From the NCBI GenBank assembly GCA_904502245.1, contig CAJGDN010000009.1, positions 1-27,211 on the forward strand: DNA of 27,211 nucleotides. The letters run 5' to 3'. Source of the stretch: an uncultured Alphaproteobacteria bacterium (GTDB lineage: Bacteria > Pseudomonadota > Alphaproteobacteria > Rs-D84). The translations under genes were made by a program, and so were the position numbers. Below are positions 1 to 7,922 of the stretch, piece by piece. Each line of letters begins with the position of its first letter. The stretch's first letter is position 1. The notes beneath the pieces are model-generated. The model saw only the letters and a list, made by a program, of their open reading frames with translations. It was not told the DNA's origin and did no database searches.

Positions 1-129
1 AATATGAACATAAAATTTTCATTTTTCAGTCGCACATCATCCCCATTGGGGGAATAATTTATCGCGCACTTTATATTACAAATCAAAATAAAAATTAACA
101 CAGAAAAACACAGCAAAAGGTCAGATAAC
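1..129. other. upstream region of serS
   Basis: This non-coding stretch precedes serS. It is AT-rich and holds a small inverted repeat, CCCC-ATT-GGGG, around 41-51, and an AAGG-type ribosome binding site about ten bases before the serS ATG. I find no well-spaced -35/-10 pair and no T-box-like element. The hairpin could be the terminator of a gene to the left of the window, but it has no clear T-run. Confidence 0.4.
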
Positions 130-1407
130 ATGCTTGATATAAAATTTATTCGCGAAAATCCAGACGCCGTTAAACGCGCATGTGAATTAAAAGGTTTCAC
201 AGACTACACCGACGAGATTTTAGCCCTGGACACACGCGTCCGCGAACTAAAAACCATTACCCAGGCCAAGACAGCCGAAAAGAACAAAATCACACGTGAA
301 ATTCCAACTGCCACTGACAAGGCACCATTGATTGCCGCATCCAAAGCAATTGCCAACGAAATTGCCGCTGACATGGCAGAATTAACTGAAAAAGAAGAAA
401 AATTAAAAGATTTATTACATCGCGTTCCACAAATTCCATCTGATGCCGCCCCAGTCGGTCGTGATGATACAGAAAATGTAGAGGTACGTCGCGTTGGTAC
501 ACCGCGTGAATTTGATTTCACCCCACGCCCACAGTGGGATTTATTAGAAATGAACGGCTGGTGGAAACCTGAAAAAATTGCATCTATTTGTGGTACACGC
601 ACATACGCCCTGTTTGGCGAAGCCGCCGAACTTGAACTGGCGATTGAAACATATGTATTGCAAAAATTAATGAGCAAAGGCTTCACATTCGTAAGCTGTC
701 CATCAATAACGAAACCACAAACAATTTTTAACGCAGGTCACTTTATGGGCACAGATACGTCTGTTATGAACAATGACGTATTTATGTTAACAGACACTGA
801 CCGTTGCCTGGCCGGAACTGCAGAAATCATTTTGAATTGCCTGCACAGCGACGAAGTATTAAATGAAAAAGATTTGCCGATTAAATACGCCGGATTTTCA
901 CCATGTTTCCGCAAAGAAGCGGGTGCTGCCGGTCGCGACACACGCGGAATCGTGCGTATACATCAATTTAACAAGGTTGAACAATATATCTATTGCACAC
1001 CTGAACAGTCCGACGAAATGCACGAACATTTGCTGAATAATTTATGCGAAGTCATGGAAGATTTGGAATTACCGTATCGCGTAATTGCTGCATGTACGGG
1101 CGACATGGGATTCAACAAAGTAAAAATGAATGACGTAGAAGCCTGGTTCCCCAGCGAAGGCGCATACCGCGAATTAGGCTCATGTTCATCGATTGGCCAA
1201 TTCCAAGCACGCCGCACAAACACGCGTTTCCGCGACAAGAATGGCAACATGCAGTTCTGTGCAACATTGAACAACACAGGTATCGCCCTGCCACGTGCAA
1301 TCGTGCCAGTAATTGAAAATCATCAAAATCCAGATGGCTCTGTAAACATTCCAAAAAAATTACAACCATTAATGGGTGGTCGCACAAAAATTGGTGGCAA
1401 ACACTAA
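130..1407 (+). CDS. serS: serine--tRNA ligase (SerRS)
   Basis: This cytoplasmic class II aminoacyl-tRNA synthetase charges tRNA-Ser with serine using ATP. The 425-residue length is normal for the family. The N-terminal part (about residues 1-105) is charged and helical, as expected for the long coiled-coil arm that grips the tRNA-Ser variable arm; it begins MLDIKFIRENPDAVK, a typical SerRS start. Class II motif 2 is visible around residues 257-275 (FRKEAGAAGRDTRG followed by HQF), and motif 3 around 379-390 (LNNTGIALPRA). The ATG follows an AAGG at good spacing. The gene ends in a compact terminator shared with the convergent 55-aa gene. No key element is missing, so the call is secure. Confidence 0.97.
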   Translation: MLDIKFIRENPDAVKRACELKGFTDYTDEILALDTRVRELKTITQAKTAEKNKITREIPTATDKAPLIAASKAIANEIAADMAELTEKEEKLKDLLHRVPQIPSDAAPVGRDDTENVEVRRVGTPREFDFTPRPQWDLLEMNGWWKPEKIASICGTRTYALFGEAAELELAIETYVLQKLMSKGFTFVSCPSITKPQTIFNAGHFMGTDTSVMNNDVFMLTDTDRCLAGTAEIILNCLHSDEVLNEKDLPIKYAGFSPCFRKEAGAAGRDTRGIVRIHQFNKVEQYIYCTPEQSDEMHEHLLNNLCEVMEDLELPYRVIAACTGDMGFNKVKMNDVEAWFPSEGAYRELGSCSSIGQFQARRTNTRFRDKNGNMQFCATLNNTGIALPRAIVPVIENHQNPDGSVNIPKKLQPLMGGRTKIGGKH

Positions 1408-1410
1408 AAC

Positions 1411-1437
1411 AAAAAAACGCCCAACCGGGCGTTTTTT
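1411..1437. terminator. bidirectional terminator, serS / 55-aa gene
   Basis: The arms ACGCCC and GGGCGT enclose an AACC loop, with an A-run on the left and a T-run on the right. The hairpin is followed by U on both strands, so it can stop serS and the facing small gene. It lies directly after the serS stop and ends next to the small gene's stop. Confidence 0.85.
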
Positions 1438-1438
1438 A

Positions 1439-1606
1439 TTATTTCTGTTTTACTTTCACTGCAAAACTTTCGTTTGAGCGCACCGCCCAAATCGCATCAA
1501 AGACATCTTGTTGAATACGCTTATCCTTGGCATTTTTTACACGCTTGTCCAAATATTTCAAAACACCCTCAAAAAACTTTCTTAACGTTGCATCATAATC
1601 TATCAT
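1439..1606 (-). CDS. 55-aa hypothetical protein
   Basis: I do not recognise this small protein. It begins MIDYDATLRKFFEGVLKYLD and ends in lysine-rich sequence, and is predicted helical, soluble and basic. The reading frame stays open 21 codons further upstream (to 1669), but the internal ATG at 1606 is chosen because a near-perfect Shine-Dalgarno, AAAGGAGG, lies six bases before it, and because the upstream extension reads as hydrophobic junk encoded in the intergenic region. The strong ribosome binding site and the dedicated shared terminator argue that it is a real gene. It is divergent from typA and convergent with serS. No function can be proposed. Confidence 0.65.
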   Translation of the reverse strand: MIDYDATLRKFFEGVLKYLDKRVKNAKDKRIQQDVFDAIWAVRSNESFAVKVKQK

Positions 1607-1757
1607 TCCAGACCTCCTTTGGCCGTATCTAATAACAAACCACACAACAAAATGGACAAAACTTACCAAATGTCAATATTTTACATAAAAAAAGTTGAAA
1701 ATTTATAATTTTAGTTATACCCTATATCCGATTAAACAAAATTATAGGAATACAAAC

Positions 1758-3590
1758 ATGAAAATTCGCAACATTGCAATTATTGCGCACGTTGACCATG
1801 GTAAAACAACACTGGTTGACAACATGCTAAAACAGGCCGGCACATTCCGCGAAAACGAACGCGTCGACGAACGTGTTATGGACAGTGGCGACATCGAACG
1901 CGAACGCGGCATTACAATCTCTGCAAAACCAACATCTATTCAGTGGGGCGAATACAAGATTAACATTGTTGACACACCGGGCCACGCAGACTTTGGTGGC
2001 GAAGTAGAACGTATTTTATCCATGGTTGATGGTGTAGTTTTGCTGGTTGACAGCGCCGAAGGCCCCTTACCCCAAACCAAGTTTGTATTATCCAAGGCAT
2101 TAAAACTGGGACTGCGCCCAATTGTATGTATTAACAAGGTTGACCGTGGCGACGCCCGCCCAGATGAAGTATTATCTGAAACATTCGACTTATTCGACAA
2201 ACTGGGCGCAACCGATTCGCAATTGGATTTTCCATATCTGTATTCCGTTGGACGTGATGGCTGGGCGGTACGCGACCTAAATGACGAAAAGAAAGATTTA
2301 ACACCATTATTCCAATTAATTGTTGATCATGTGCCAGCCCCTGACTGCAACGGCAGTCGCTGTCAACTGGACGCGCCGTTTACAATGTTGGCAACAACAT
2401 TGGAAGCGGACCCATACGTTGGTCGTATTTTAACCGGGAAAATCGAATCGGGTACTGTTCGCGTTGGTCAATCGGTTAAGGCAATAAATCGCAATGGCGA
2501 ATTTATTGAAAATGCAAAGATTACAAAAATTATTGAACACCGCGGCATTGAAAAGGTTTCGCGCGACACCGCATCTGCCGGCGACATTGTTGTTGTCGCA
2601 GGTTTTTCCAAAGCGACCGTGGCTGACACCCTGTGTGATCCGTCTGTTACAGAACCAATTCCTGCAATGCCAATTGATCCACCAACCCTGACAATGACAT
2701 TCTTTGTAAACACGTCACCATTGGCAGGCAAATCAGGCAAGAAATTAACATCACGCATGATTGGTGAAAGATTATTCAAAGAAGCCGAAACCAACATCGC
2801 ATTAAAAGTTGAACAAAGCGAAAATAACGAAGCATTCGAAGTTTCTGGTCGTGGGGAATTACAATTGGGCATTTTAATTGAAACGATGCGCCGCGAAGGA
2901 TTTGAATTATCCGTATCCCGTCCACGCGTTGTAATGCAGACAAACGAAAATGGTGAAAAACTGGAACCAATCGAAGACGTTGTAATTGACGTTGACGATG
3001 AATTTTCTGGTGTTGTTATTGAAAAGATGACAAAACGCAAGGCCACAATCACAGAAATGAAAGCATCTGGTGCCGGTAAAACACGTATTGTATTTTCTGC
3101 GCCATCACGTGGCCTGATTGGTTATCTGTCTGAATTTCGTACTGACACACGTGGCACAGGAATTATGAACCGCGTATTTGACAAATACGACACATATCGT
3201 GGGGCGATTCAGCAATACCGTCCAGGTGTTCTAGTATCAATGGAAAAAGGCGCAGCCGCGACATACGCACTGTTTAATTTGCAACCGCGTGGCACACTGT
3301 TCATCGATCCACAAACCGAAGTATATTCCGGTATGATTATCGGCGAACACAGCAAAGAAAATGATTTGGAAGTAAATCCAATTAAGGGCAAAGAATTAAC
3401 AAACATGCGTTCTGTTACTGCGGATGAAAAATTATTTTTGGCTCCACCACGTCGCATTTCATTGGAAGAAGCACTGTCTTATATCTTGGACGACGAACTG
3501 GTTGAAATCACACCTGACACAATTCGTCTACGCAAAAAAGAATTAGACAGCAACACACGTAAAAAATTAAAAAAACACGTTGAAGAATAG
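1758..3590 (+). CDS. typA: ribosome-associated GTPase TypA/BipA
   Basis: This is a translational GTPase of the EF-G-like family that acts on ribosomes and in 50S assembly, especially under stress or at low temperature in other bacteria. At 610 residues from the chosen start it has the usual length. The G1 motif AHVDHGKTT is at residues 10-18, G3 DTPGH near 71 and G4 NKVD near 126. The C-terminal region carries the TypA-typical stretch SAPSRGLIGYLSEF and a lysine-rich tail. The frame is open upstream to a TTG at 1695, but the ATG at 1758 gives the canonical N-terminus MKIRNIAIIAHVDHGK and has TAGGAA seven bases ahead, so the earlier start is rejected. It is followed at once by its own terminator. 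Confidence 0.95.
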   Translation: MKIRNIAIIAHVDHGKTTLVDNMLKQAGTFRENERVDERVMDSGDIERERGITISAKPTSIQWGEYKINIVDTPGHADFGGEVERILSMVDGVVLLVDSAEGPLPQTKFVLSKALKLGLRPIVCINKVDRGDARPDEVLSETFDLFDKLGATDSQLDFPYLYSVGRDGWAVRDLNDEKKDLTPLFQLIVDHVPAPDCNGSRCQLDAPFTMLATTLEADPYVGRILTGKIESGTVRVGQSVKAINRNGEFIENAKITKIIEHRGIEKVSRDTASAGDIVVVAGFSKATVADTLCDPSVTEPIPAMPIDPPTLTMTFFVNTSPLAGKSGKKLTSRMIGERLFKEAETNIALKVEQSENNEAFEVSGRGELQLGILIETMRREGFELSVSRPRVVMQTNENGEKLEPIEDVVIDVDDEFSGVVIEKMTKRKATITEMKASGAGKTRIVFSAPSRGLIGYLSEFRTDTRGTGIMNRVFDKYDTYRGAIQQYRPGVLVSMEKGAAATYALFNLQPRGTLFIDPQTEVYSGMIIGEHSKENDLEVNPIKGKELTNMRSVTADEKLFLAPPRRISLEEALSYILDDELVEITPDTIRLRKKELDSNTRKKLKKHVEE

Positions 3591-3598
3591 AAAAAACA

Positions 3599-3624
3599 CC
3601 CCCGCAAACACGGGGGATTTTTTT
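3599..3624 (+). terminator. typA terminator
   Basis: A CCCCCG/CGGGGG stem of six pairs with a six-base loop is followed by a run of T. It starts eight bases after the typA stop codon and isolates typA from the rpsB promoter downstream. Confidence 0.85.
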
Positions 3625-3659
3625 GTATATATTCCCACAGATTATTTTTATAATTTTAC

Positions 3660-3688
3660 TTGATTTTTTATGTATTATGGGCTATTAT
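3660..3688 (+). promoter_or_regulatory. rpsB-tsf promoter
   Basis: TTGATT at 3660-3665 and TATTAT at 3683-3688 are separated by exactly 17 bases, a near-consensus housekeeping promoter. Transcription would start near 3695, giving an untranslated leader of about 105 bases before rpsB. Confidence 0.7.
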
Positions 3689-3694
3689 CACGGC

Positions 3695-3799
3695 ACGCAC
3701 CACGGTGCGAATAACACAGTCGTGATGTAAAATTTCTGTCTGGGGCACGTCCCAGTCTGCCACACACGACGAGGATAACAACAGAAAAAAGGATAAATC
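3695..3799 (+). promoter_or_regulatory. structured rpsB leader, candidate S2 autoregulatory RNA
   Basis: The leader holds nested inverted repeats. A 5'-end hairpin CGCAC-CACG-GTGCG is at 3696-3709. A closing stem GTCGTG (3719-3724) with CACGAC (3765-3770) surrounds an inner hairpin CTGGG-GCACGT-CCCAG (3740-3755). The AGGA ribosome binding site follows at about 3790. Ribosomal protein S2 is known to repress its own mRNA in gammaproteobacteria through a different leader; that this leader does the same is inference from position and structure. Confidence 0.5.
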
Positions 3800-4651
3800 A
3801 TGGCATTGCCAACATTTACAATGAAACAGCTGATGGAAGCTGGTGTACACTTTGGTCACCACACACGTCGCTGGAATCCGTTAATGACACCATACGTATA
3901 TGGCGTTAAAGACAAAATCCATATCATCAATTTGAACAAAACCGCACCATTATTGCACCGTTCTTTGGTCGCATTGGAAGCGATTGCAGCCGCAGGTGGC
4001 AAAGTATTGTTCGTCGCAACAAAACATCAGGCCAAAGACATCGTAAAAGATGCAGCCGAACGTTGCGGTCAATACTATGTAAACAACCGCTGGTTGGGTG
4101 GTATGTTGACAAACTGGTCAACGGTTTCTCAGTCGATCCGTCGCTTAAAGAAAATGGAATCCGATATCGCAAACGCTGATAAATTGGGTCTGACCAAGAA
4201 AGAAGTTGGCGTTATGACCAAAGAAGTTGAAAAACTGCGCGATATTTTCGGTGGTATCATGGAAATGCACGGCACACCACAGGCGATGGTTGTTATTGAT
4301 GTTCCACGTGAAATGAACGCTGTTCGCGAAGCCAAGAATCTGGACATTCCAACAATTGCTATTTGCGACACAAACGCAAATCCAGAAATGGTTGATTACC
4401 CAGTACCTGGTAACGACGACGCGGCACGCGCAACCCAGCTGTATTGCGACCTGTTCGTAGACGCAATCTTGTCTGGTATCGAAAAACGTCTGGGCGGGGC
4501 TGCTGGCAAAAAAGCCGAAGCCGACATCAAAGCAGATGCAGCAGATGAATTAGAAGAAGAAATCAAAGAAAAAGAATTGAGAATCAAATCTAAGACATCC
4601 GAAGCACGCGCTGAACGCCGTGGCAAATTGGCCGAAAAAGCAGACAAATAA
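3800..4651 (+). CDS. rpsB: 30S ribosomal protein S2
   Basis: S2 binds the back of the small subunit between head and body and is needed for S1 recruitment in proteobacteria. The start MALPTFTMKQLMEAGVHFGH, the segment NNRWLGGMLTNW and the region around IPTIAICDTNANPEMVDYPVPGND are family signatures. At 283 residues it is about 40 longer than the E. coli protein, because of a charged Lys/Glu/Ala-rich C-terminal tail (from about residue 235). It is first in the rpsB-tsf operon, the standard bacterial arrangement. A strong hairpin lies between it and tsf. The ATG has an AGGA about six bases upstream. Confidence 0.97.
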   Translation: MALPTFTMKQLMEAGVHFGHHTRRWNPLMTPYVYGVKDKIHIINLNKTAPLLHRSLVALEAIAAAGGKVLFVATKHQAKDIVKDAAERCGQYYVNNRWLGGMLTNWSTVSQSIRRLKKMESDIANADKLGLTKKEVGVMTKEVEKLRDIFGGIMEMHGTPQAMVVIDVPREMNAVREAKNLDIPTIAICDTNANPEMVDYPVPGNDDAARATQLYCDLFVDAILSGIEKRLGGAAGKKAEADIKADAADELEEEIKEKELRIKSKTSEARAERRGKLAEKADK

Positions 4652-4670
4652 TTTATCTGCAATATAAAAT

Positions 4671-4691
4671 GCACGGGGATTTTCCCCGTGC
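4671..4691 (+). terminator. rpsB-tsf intergenic hairpin (partial terminator or processing site)
   Basis: A perfect nine-pair stem, GCACGGGGA with TCCCCGTGC, has a three-base T loop and sits 20 bases after the rpsB stop. It has no immediate T-run, so it probably attenuates or protects the rpsB 3' end rather than fully ending transcription; tsf has no other obvious promoter. Confidence 0.6.
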
Positions 4692-4733
4692 CACAAGAAT
4701 TCTTTTATTTAAACACATTATGGGAGATTACAC

Positions 4734-5603
4734 ATGGCAGAAATTACAGCAAAATTAATCCAAGAACTGCGCGAAAAAACATCTGCAGGTATGATGGATT
4801 GTAAAAAAGCCTTGATGGAAAACGATGGCGATATCCAGGCTGCTGCCGATTGGTTGCGCCAGAAAGGTATCGTAAAAGCTGCATCCAAGGCCGGTCGTGT
4901 TGCTGCATCAGGCTTGGTAACTGTTGTAAAATGCGACAACATGGGTTGCGTTGTTGAATTGAACGCAGAAACAGACTTTGTTGCAAAGAATGAAAAGTTC
5001 CAGAAATTGGTTGCAGACGTTGCAAACAAAGCCGCCGAATTAAAAGGTGATTTTGACGCAACAATGGCCGCTGTAAAAGACGACATTGCCGCAACAATTT
5101 CAACAATCGGCGAAAATATGAATTTGCGCCGCATTGCCAAAGTAGAAGGCGACAAAATCTTTACATACATCCACAATGCATTGATCCCAGGCATGGGTCA
5201 GATTGGTGTTGCAGTTGCAATTAACGGCGACGATGCAAAAATCGATGAAATCGGTTCAAAAATTGCAATGCACATTGCTGCAAACAAACCAGAATTCATG
5301 ACAATTGCAGACGTTGACCCGGTTGCAGTTGAACGCGAAAAGAAAGTATTCATTGAATCTGGCGCAACAGCTGGCAAACCAGAAAATATCGTTGAAAAGA
5401 TGGTTGAAGGCCGTATAAAAAAATACTATGGCGAATCAGTTCTGGAAGAACAACCATTCGTTATGGACCCATCTAAAACTGTCCGCGAAGTTATCGCAGA
5501 TGCAAACGGTAAATTGGCTGGCTTTGCATATTTCGTACTGGGCGAAGGTATCGAAAAACGCGAAGACAACTTGGCAGACGAAGTTGCAAAAATGCTGGGT
5601 TAA
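4734..5603 (+). CDS. tsf: translation elongation factor Ts
   Basis: EF-Ts is the nucleotide exchange factor that recycles EF-Tu-GDP to EF-Tu-GTP in the cytoplasm. The 289-residue length is typical. The N-terminal UBA-like domain (about residues 1-55) shows LREKTSAGMMDCKKAL, and the EF-Tu-contacting motif TDFVAKNEKF is at about residues 80-89. The C-terminal half has the usual dimerisation or core repeats and the expected LxEQPFV segment (VLEEQPFVMDP). The ATG is preceded by GGGAG. It is the second gene of the rpsB operon and is followed by a strong terminator; pyrH and frr, which often come next, are not here. Confidence 0.97.
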   Translation: MAEITAKLIQELREKTSAGMMDCKKALMENDGDIQAAADWLRQKGIVKAASKAGRVAASGLVTVVKCDNMGCVVELNAETDFVAKNEKFQKLVADVANKAAELKGDFDATMAAVKDDIAATISTIGENMNLRRIAKVEGDKIFTYIHNALIPGMGQIGVAVAINGDDAKIDEIGSKIAMHIAANKPEFMTIADVDPVAVEREKKVFIESGATAGKPENIVEKMVEGRIKKYYGESVLEEQPFVMDPSKTVREVIADANGKLAGFAYFVLGEGIEKREDNLADEVAKMLG

Positions 5604-5620
5604 TATACAAACCCAAACAA

Positions 5621-5648
5621 AAATCCCGTCAACCGACGGGATTTTTTT
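5621..5648 (+). terminator. tsf terminator
   Basis: Arms AAATCCCGTC and GACGGGATTT enclose an AACC loop and are followed by a long T-run, 18 bases after the tsf stop. This is a classical intrinsic terminator for the rpsB-tsf operon. Confidence 0.9.
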
Positions 5649-5769
5649 TATAAAAAATTAAAAGACAAATGAATCAGAAACACACTGTATGCCAACACTG
5701 CATAAGTGTTCCAAATTATTTTTTAATACACCATTAAGTTTTATTGAAAATAAAATAGAATGATTTAGA
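5649..5769. other. AT-rich gap between convergent tsf and dnaN
   Basis: I see no gene here. A small inverted repeat AACACT-GCATA-AGTGTT lies at about 5695-5711, without a good T-run. The stretch separates the tsf terminator from the long dnaN hairpin. Confidence 0.4.
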
Positions 5770-5829
5770 TAAAAACAAATCGAGAATCGTAGTGTACAAA
5801 CGCTACATGAGATTCTCGATTTGTTTTTA
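5770..5829 (-). terminator. very long two-part hairpin downstream of dnaN
   Basis: The outer arms AAAAACAAATCGAGAATC (5771-5788) and their exact complement (5811-5828) form 18 perfect pairs, 19 with the flanking T-A. Inside, GTAGTG (5789-5794) pairs with CGCTAC (5801-5806, one G-T wobble) around loop TACAAA, with a four-base ATGA bulge on one side. On either strand the stem ends in a T-run. It lies 23 bases beyond the dnaN stop, so a terminator is the simplest reading, but it is much longer than the others in the window. Confidence 0.65.
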
Positions 5830-5852
5830 GATGAATTATTATAATTTATTTT

Positions 5853-6971
5853 TTACATGCGCATTGGCATTAATACATATAACGCATCCGTATCTTTATC
5901 AACTGAATTAATCTTGGTCGGCGCCAACGGATCCTGCATTTCCATCTGGAACTTATCCCCTTCGACCTGCCCCGCAACATCCAGCAAGAATTTCACATTA
6001 AATACAACCGTAAATGAACTGTCGCCATTATATTCGATATCTAATTCCTGGGTCGCAGTACCTGCATCTGGGCTGGACGCATTAATAACCAATTTATTCA
6101 TGCTGAATGTCAACTGAACAGACTTTGTCTTATCAACACTGGCAACAGAAACCAAGTCAACAGCATTAATAAACTGTTTTCTGTCCAGAACCGCAATTTT
6201 ATCATTCCCTTTTGGAATAACAACGCGATAGTTTGGATATTGTGCATCAACCAATTTGCTGGTTAATATTGCACTGCCTACTGTAAAACGAGCTTTGGTA
6301 TCCGACAATTCAACCATAACATCATCAACGTTTGCATCTTCCAGCAATTTTGACAATTCGCCAATCACACGACGTGGCAAAATAACAGCCGGCATTTCTG
6401 CGCTGCCCACTGGGGCTGGCATTGCACACAATGCCATACGCTGTGCGTCTGTTGCAACCGCAGTCAATTTCTTTGCATCACCCTCGTCTGCGATATGGAA
6501 ATAAATCCCACCCAGATGATAACGCACATCATCTGTTGGTATTGCAAACTTAGTCTGATTAATCAGATGAGCCAAATCCCCAGTCGTCATCTGGAATTTA
6601 GTTGTCAAATTGCTGCCTGCCATTGCTGGGAAATTTTCTGCCGGCAATGTTGGCAAACGAAATACTGCACGCCCACTGGACACAACCAATTGATCACCAG
6701 ATTGCTTAAAAGAAATTTCTGCATCATCTGGCAATTTGCGCACAATATCATACAACATCTGAACCGGCACAGTAATTTTACCGCCCAAAGTAATATCTGC
6801 TGCGACATGTTCAACCAATTCTAAATCAACATTTGTTGCAGACAAAATCAAATCATCGGCAGCTTCTCTCTTAACATTCATCAAAATCGGCAAAGTCGCA
6901 CGCTTTTCTACAATCGACTGCATATGCCCCAGCGCACGTATCAAGACCTGACGAAACACTGAAAATTCCAT
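5853..6971 (-). CDS. dnaN: DNA polymerase III beta sliding clamp
   Basis: The beta clamp is the ring-shaped dimer that tethers DNA polymerase III and other proteins to DNA. At 372 residues it has family length, with three similar domains. The N-terminus MEFSVFRQVLIRALGHMQSIVEKRATLPIL, the domain-II region VILPRRVIGELSKLL and the C-terminal ending YVLMPMRM, matching the conserved (V/I)MPMR(L/V) that forms part of the peptide-binding pocket, make the call secure. An AGGAG lies about seven bases ahead of the ATG. It is downstream of the diadenylate cyclase gene (177-base gap) rather than next to dnaA, its usual neighbour, which is about 13 kb away on the same strand. Confidence 0.97.
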   Translation of the reverse strand: MEFSVFRQVLIRALGHMQSIVEKRATLPILMNVKREAADDLILSATNVDLELVEHVAADITLGGKITVPVQMLYDIVRKLPDDAEISFKQSGDQLVVSSGRAVFRLPTLPAENFPAMAGSNLTTKFQMTTGDLAHLINQTKFAIPTDDVRYHLGGIYFHIADEGDAKKLTAVATDAQRMALCAMPAPVGSAEMPAVILPRRVIGELSKLLEDANVDDVMVELSDTKARFTVGSAILTSKLVDAQYPNYRVVIPKGNDKIAVLDRKQFINAVDLVSVASVDKTKSVQLTFSMNKLVINASSPDAGTATQELDIEYNGDSSFTVVFNVKFLLDVAGQVEGDKFQMEMQDPLAPTKINSVDKDTDALYVLMPMRM

Positions 6972-7148
6972 AACACTACTCCTGTTTCCTTATAAATTTT
7001 GTGTAACCTACACTCTTTTATCTCAACTCTACCAAAAAACCCCGATTCGGTGCAAGACCAAAAGCAGGGACATAAAAAGATAAAAAAACACAAATAAGAA
7101 AAATAAACATACAAAAAATAAAAACATCTGCAAAAGAAGCAAAAGATT

Positions 7149-7907
7149 TTATTTGTACAGCACCTTTTCCAACTTGGCTCGTAACTTCTTTACATCATCA
7201 TATTTGGAAAACTTTCCCTTATCAGCGATAGAAATATCGCCACTTTCTTCGGACACAACCAAAACTGTCGCAGATGACACCTCGCTAAGTCCCAGGGCGG
7301 CACGATGACGAGTACCATATTTCCAATTCAGATTATTCTGCGACAATGGCAATATCGCCCCTGCATATGCAATTCGTCCATTTTGAATAATAACCGCCCC
7401 ATCATGTAATGGCGTTTTATTAAAAAACAAAGTTAACAATAACTCACTGCTAATCTTTGCATCAATCGCAACACCTTTTTTTTCGATTGCGCCCTCATCC
7501 AAAGTGCCAGAAAACACAATCAATGCCCCCGTATGTTTCTGCGCCATATATTCAACCGCAGACACAATTGCATCTAATGAATCTGTATTCTTTGGCTTAA
7601 TTCCCCCACGTTTAAAAACACGGCTCCACTGTCCTACATTCCCCATTAACGCAACAAACTTGCGCAATTCTGGCTGAAACACAACAATCAGACTTAATGA
7701 CAAAAATAACGCCACCCAATGCAAAAAAGTAGCCAACAAATTCAAATGCACCCAACTCAACACAAAAGATAACACCCACAGAGCCGCCAATCCCAACAAT
7801 CCACGCACCAATTTTTCAGATTGTGTATTCTGTATAAAACTGCGATAAAACACCCACATTGCTGACGCAATAATCAACACTTGAATCAAATCTATCCACC
7901 ACATCAT
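7149..7907 (-). CDS. cdaA: membrane diadenylate cyclase, CdaA/DacA type
   Basis: The family makes the second messenger c-di-AMP from two ATP at the inner face of the cytoplasmic membrane. The 252-residue protein has three hydrophobic N-terminal segments (about residues 5-20, 33-52 and 55-77), then a DAC (DisA_N) domain. The signature PLHDGAVII (D169-G170-A171) and GTRHRAALGLSE (R200-H201-R202) are intact, so it should be catalytically competent. The end, VSEESGDISIADKGK, also matches CdaA proteins. It follows the AsmA-family gene by only 15 bases, with AAAGG seven bases before the first of two tandem ATG codons. The usual Firmicutes partners cdaR and glmM are absent. CdaA is common in Firmicutes and known in several other phyla but, to my knowledge, rare in Alphaproteobacteria. 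Confidence 0.9.
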   Translation of the reverse strand: MMWWIDLIQVLIIASAMWVFYRSFIQNTQSEKLVRGLLGLAALWVLSFVLSWVHLNLLATFLHWVALFLSLSLIVVFQPELRKFVALMGNVGQWSRVFKRGGIKPKNTDSLDAIVSAVEYMAQKHTGALIVFSGTLDEGAIEKKGVAIDAKISSELLLTLFFNKTPLHDGAVIIQNGRIAYAGAILPLSQNNLNWKYGTRHRAALGLSEVSSATVLVVSEESGDISIADKGKFSKYDDVKKLRAKLEKVLYK

Positions 7908-7922
7908 TTTTCTACCTTTCGC

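Noticed and set aside
204..686. 160-aa open frame on the - strand inside serS
   Set aside because: It is antisense to a certain gene, Ser-rich and without a ribosome binding site; it is a shadow of serS codon use.
1695..1757. TTG start extending TypA by 21 residues
   Set aside because: The extension has no family similarity, while the ATG at 1758 has a ribosome binding site and the conserved N-terminus.
2468..3052. 194-aa open frame on the - strand inside typA
   Set aside because: It lies wholly antisense to typA, is low in complexity and has no recognisable domain.
3688..3725. outer stem TCACGGC/GTCGTGA as part of the rpsB leader
   Set aside because: Its left arm overlaps the -10 element, so it would not be fully transcribed; the GTCGTG/CACGAC pairing is preferred.
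5690..5715. small inverted repeat AACACT/AGTGTT in the tsf-dnaN gap as a terminator or small RNA
   Set aside because: The stem has only six pairs, a T-run is not adjacent and another strong terminator is already present.
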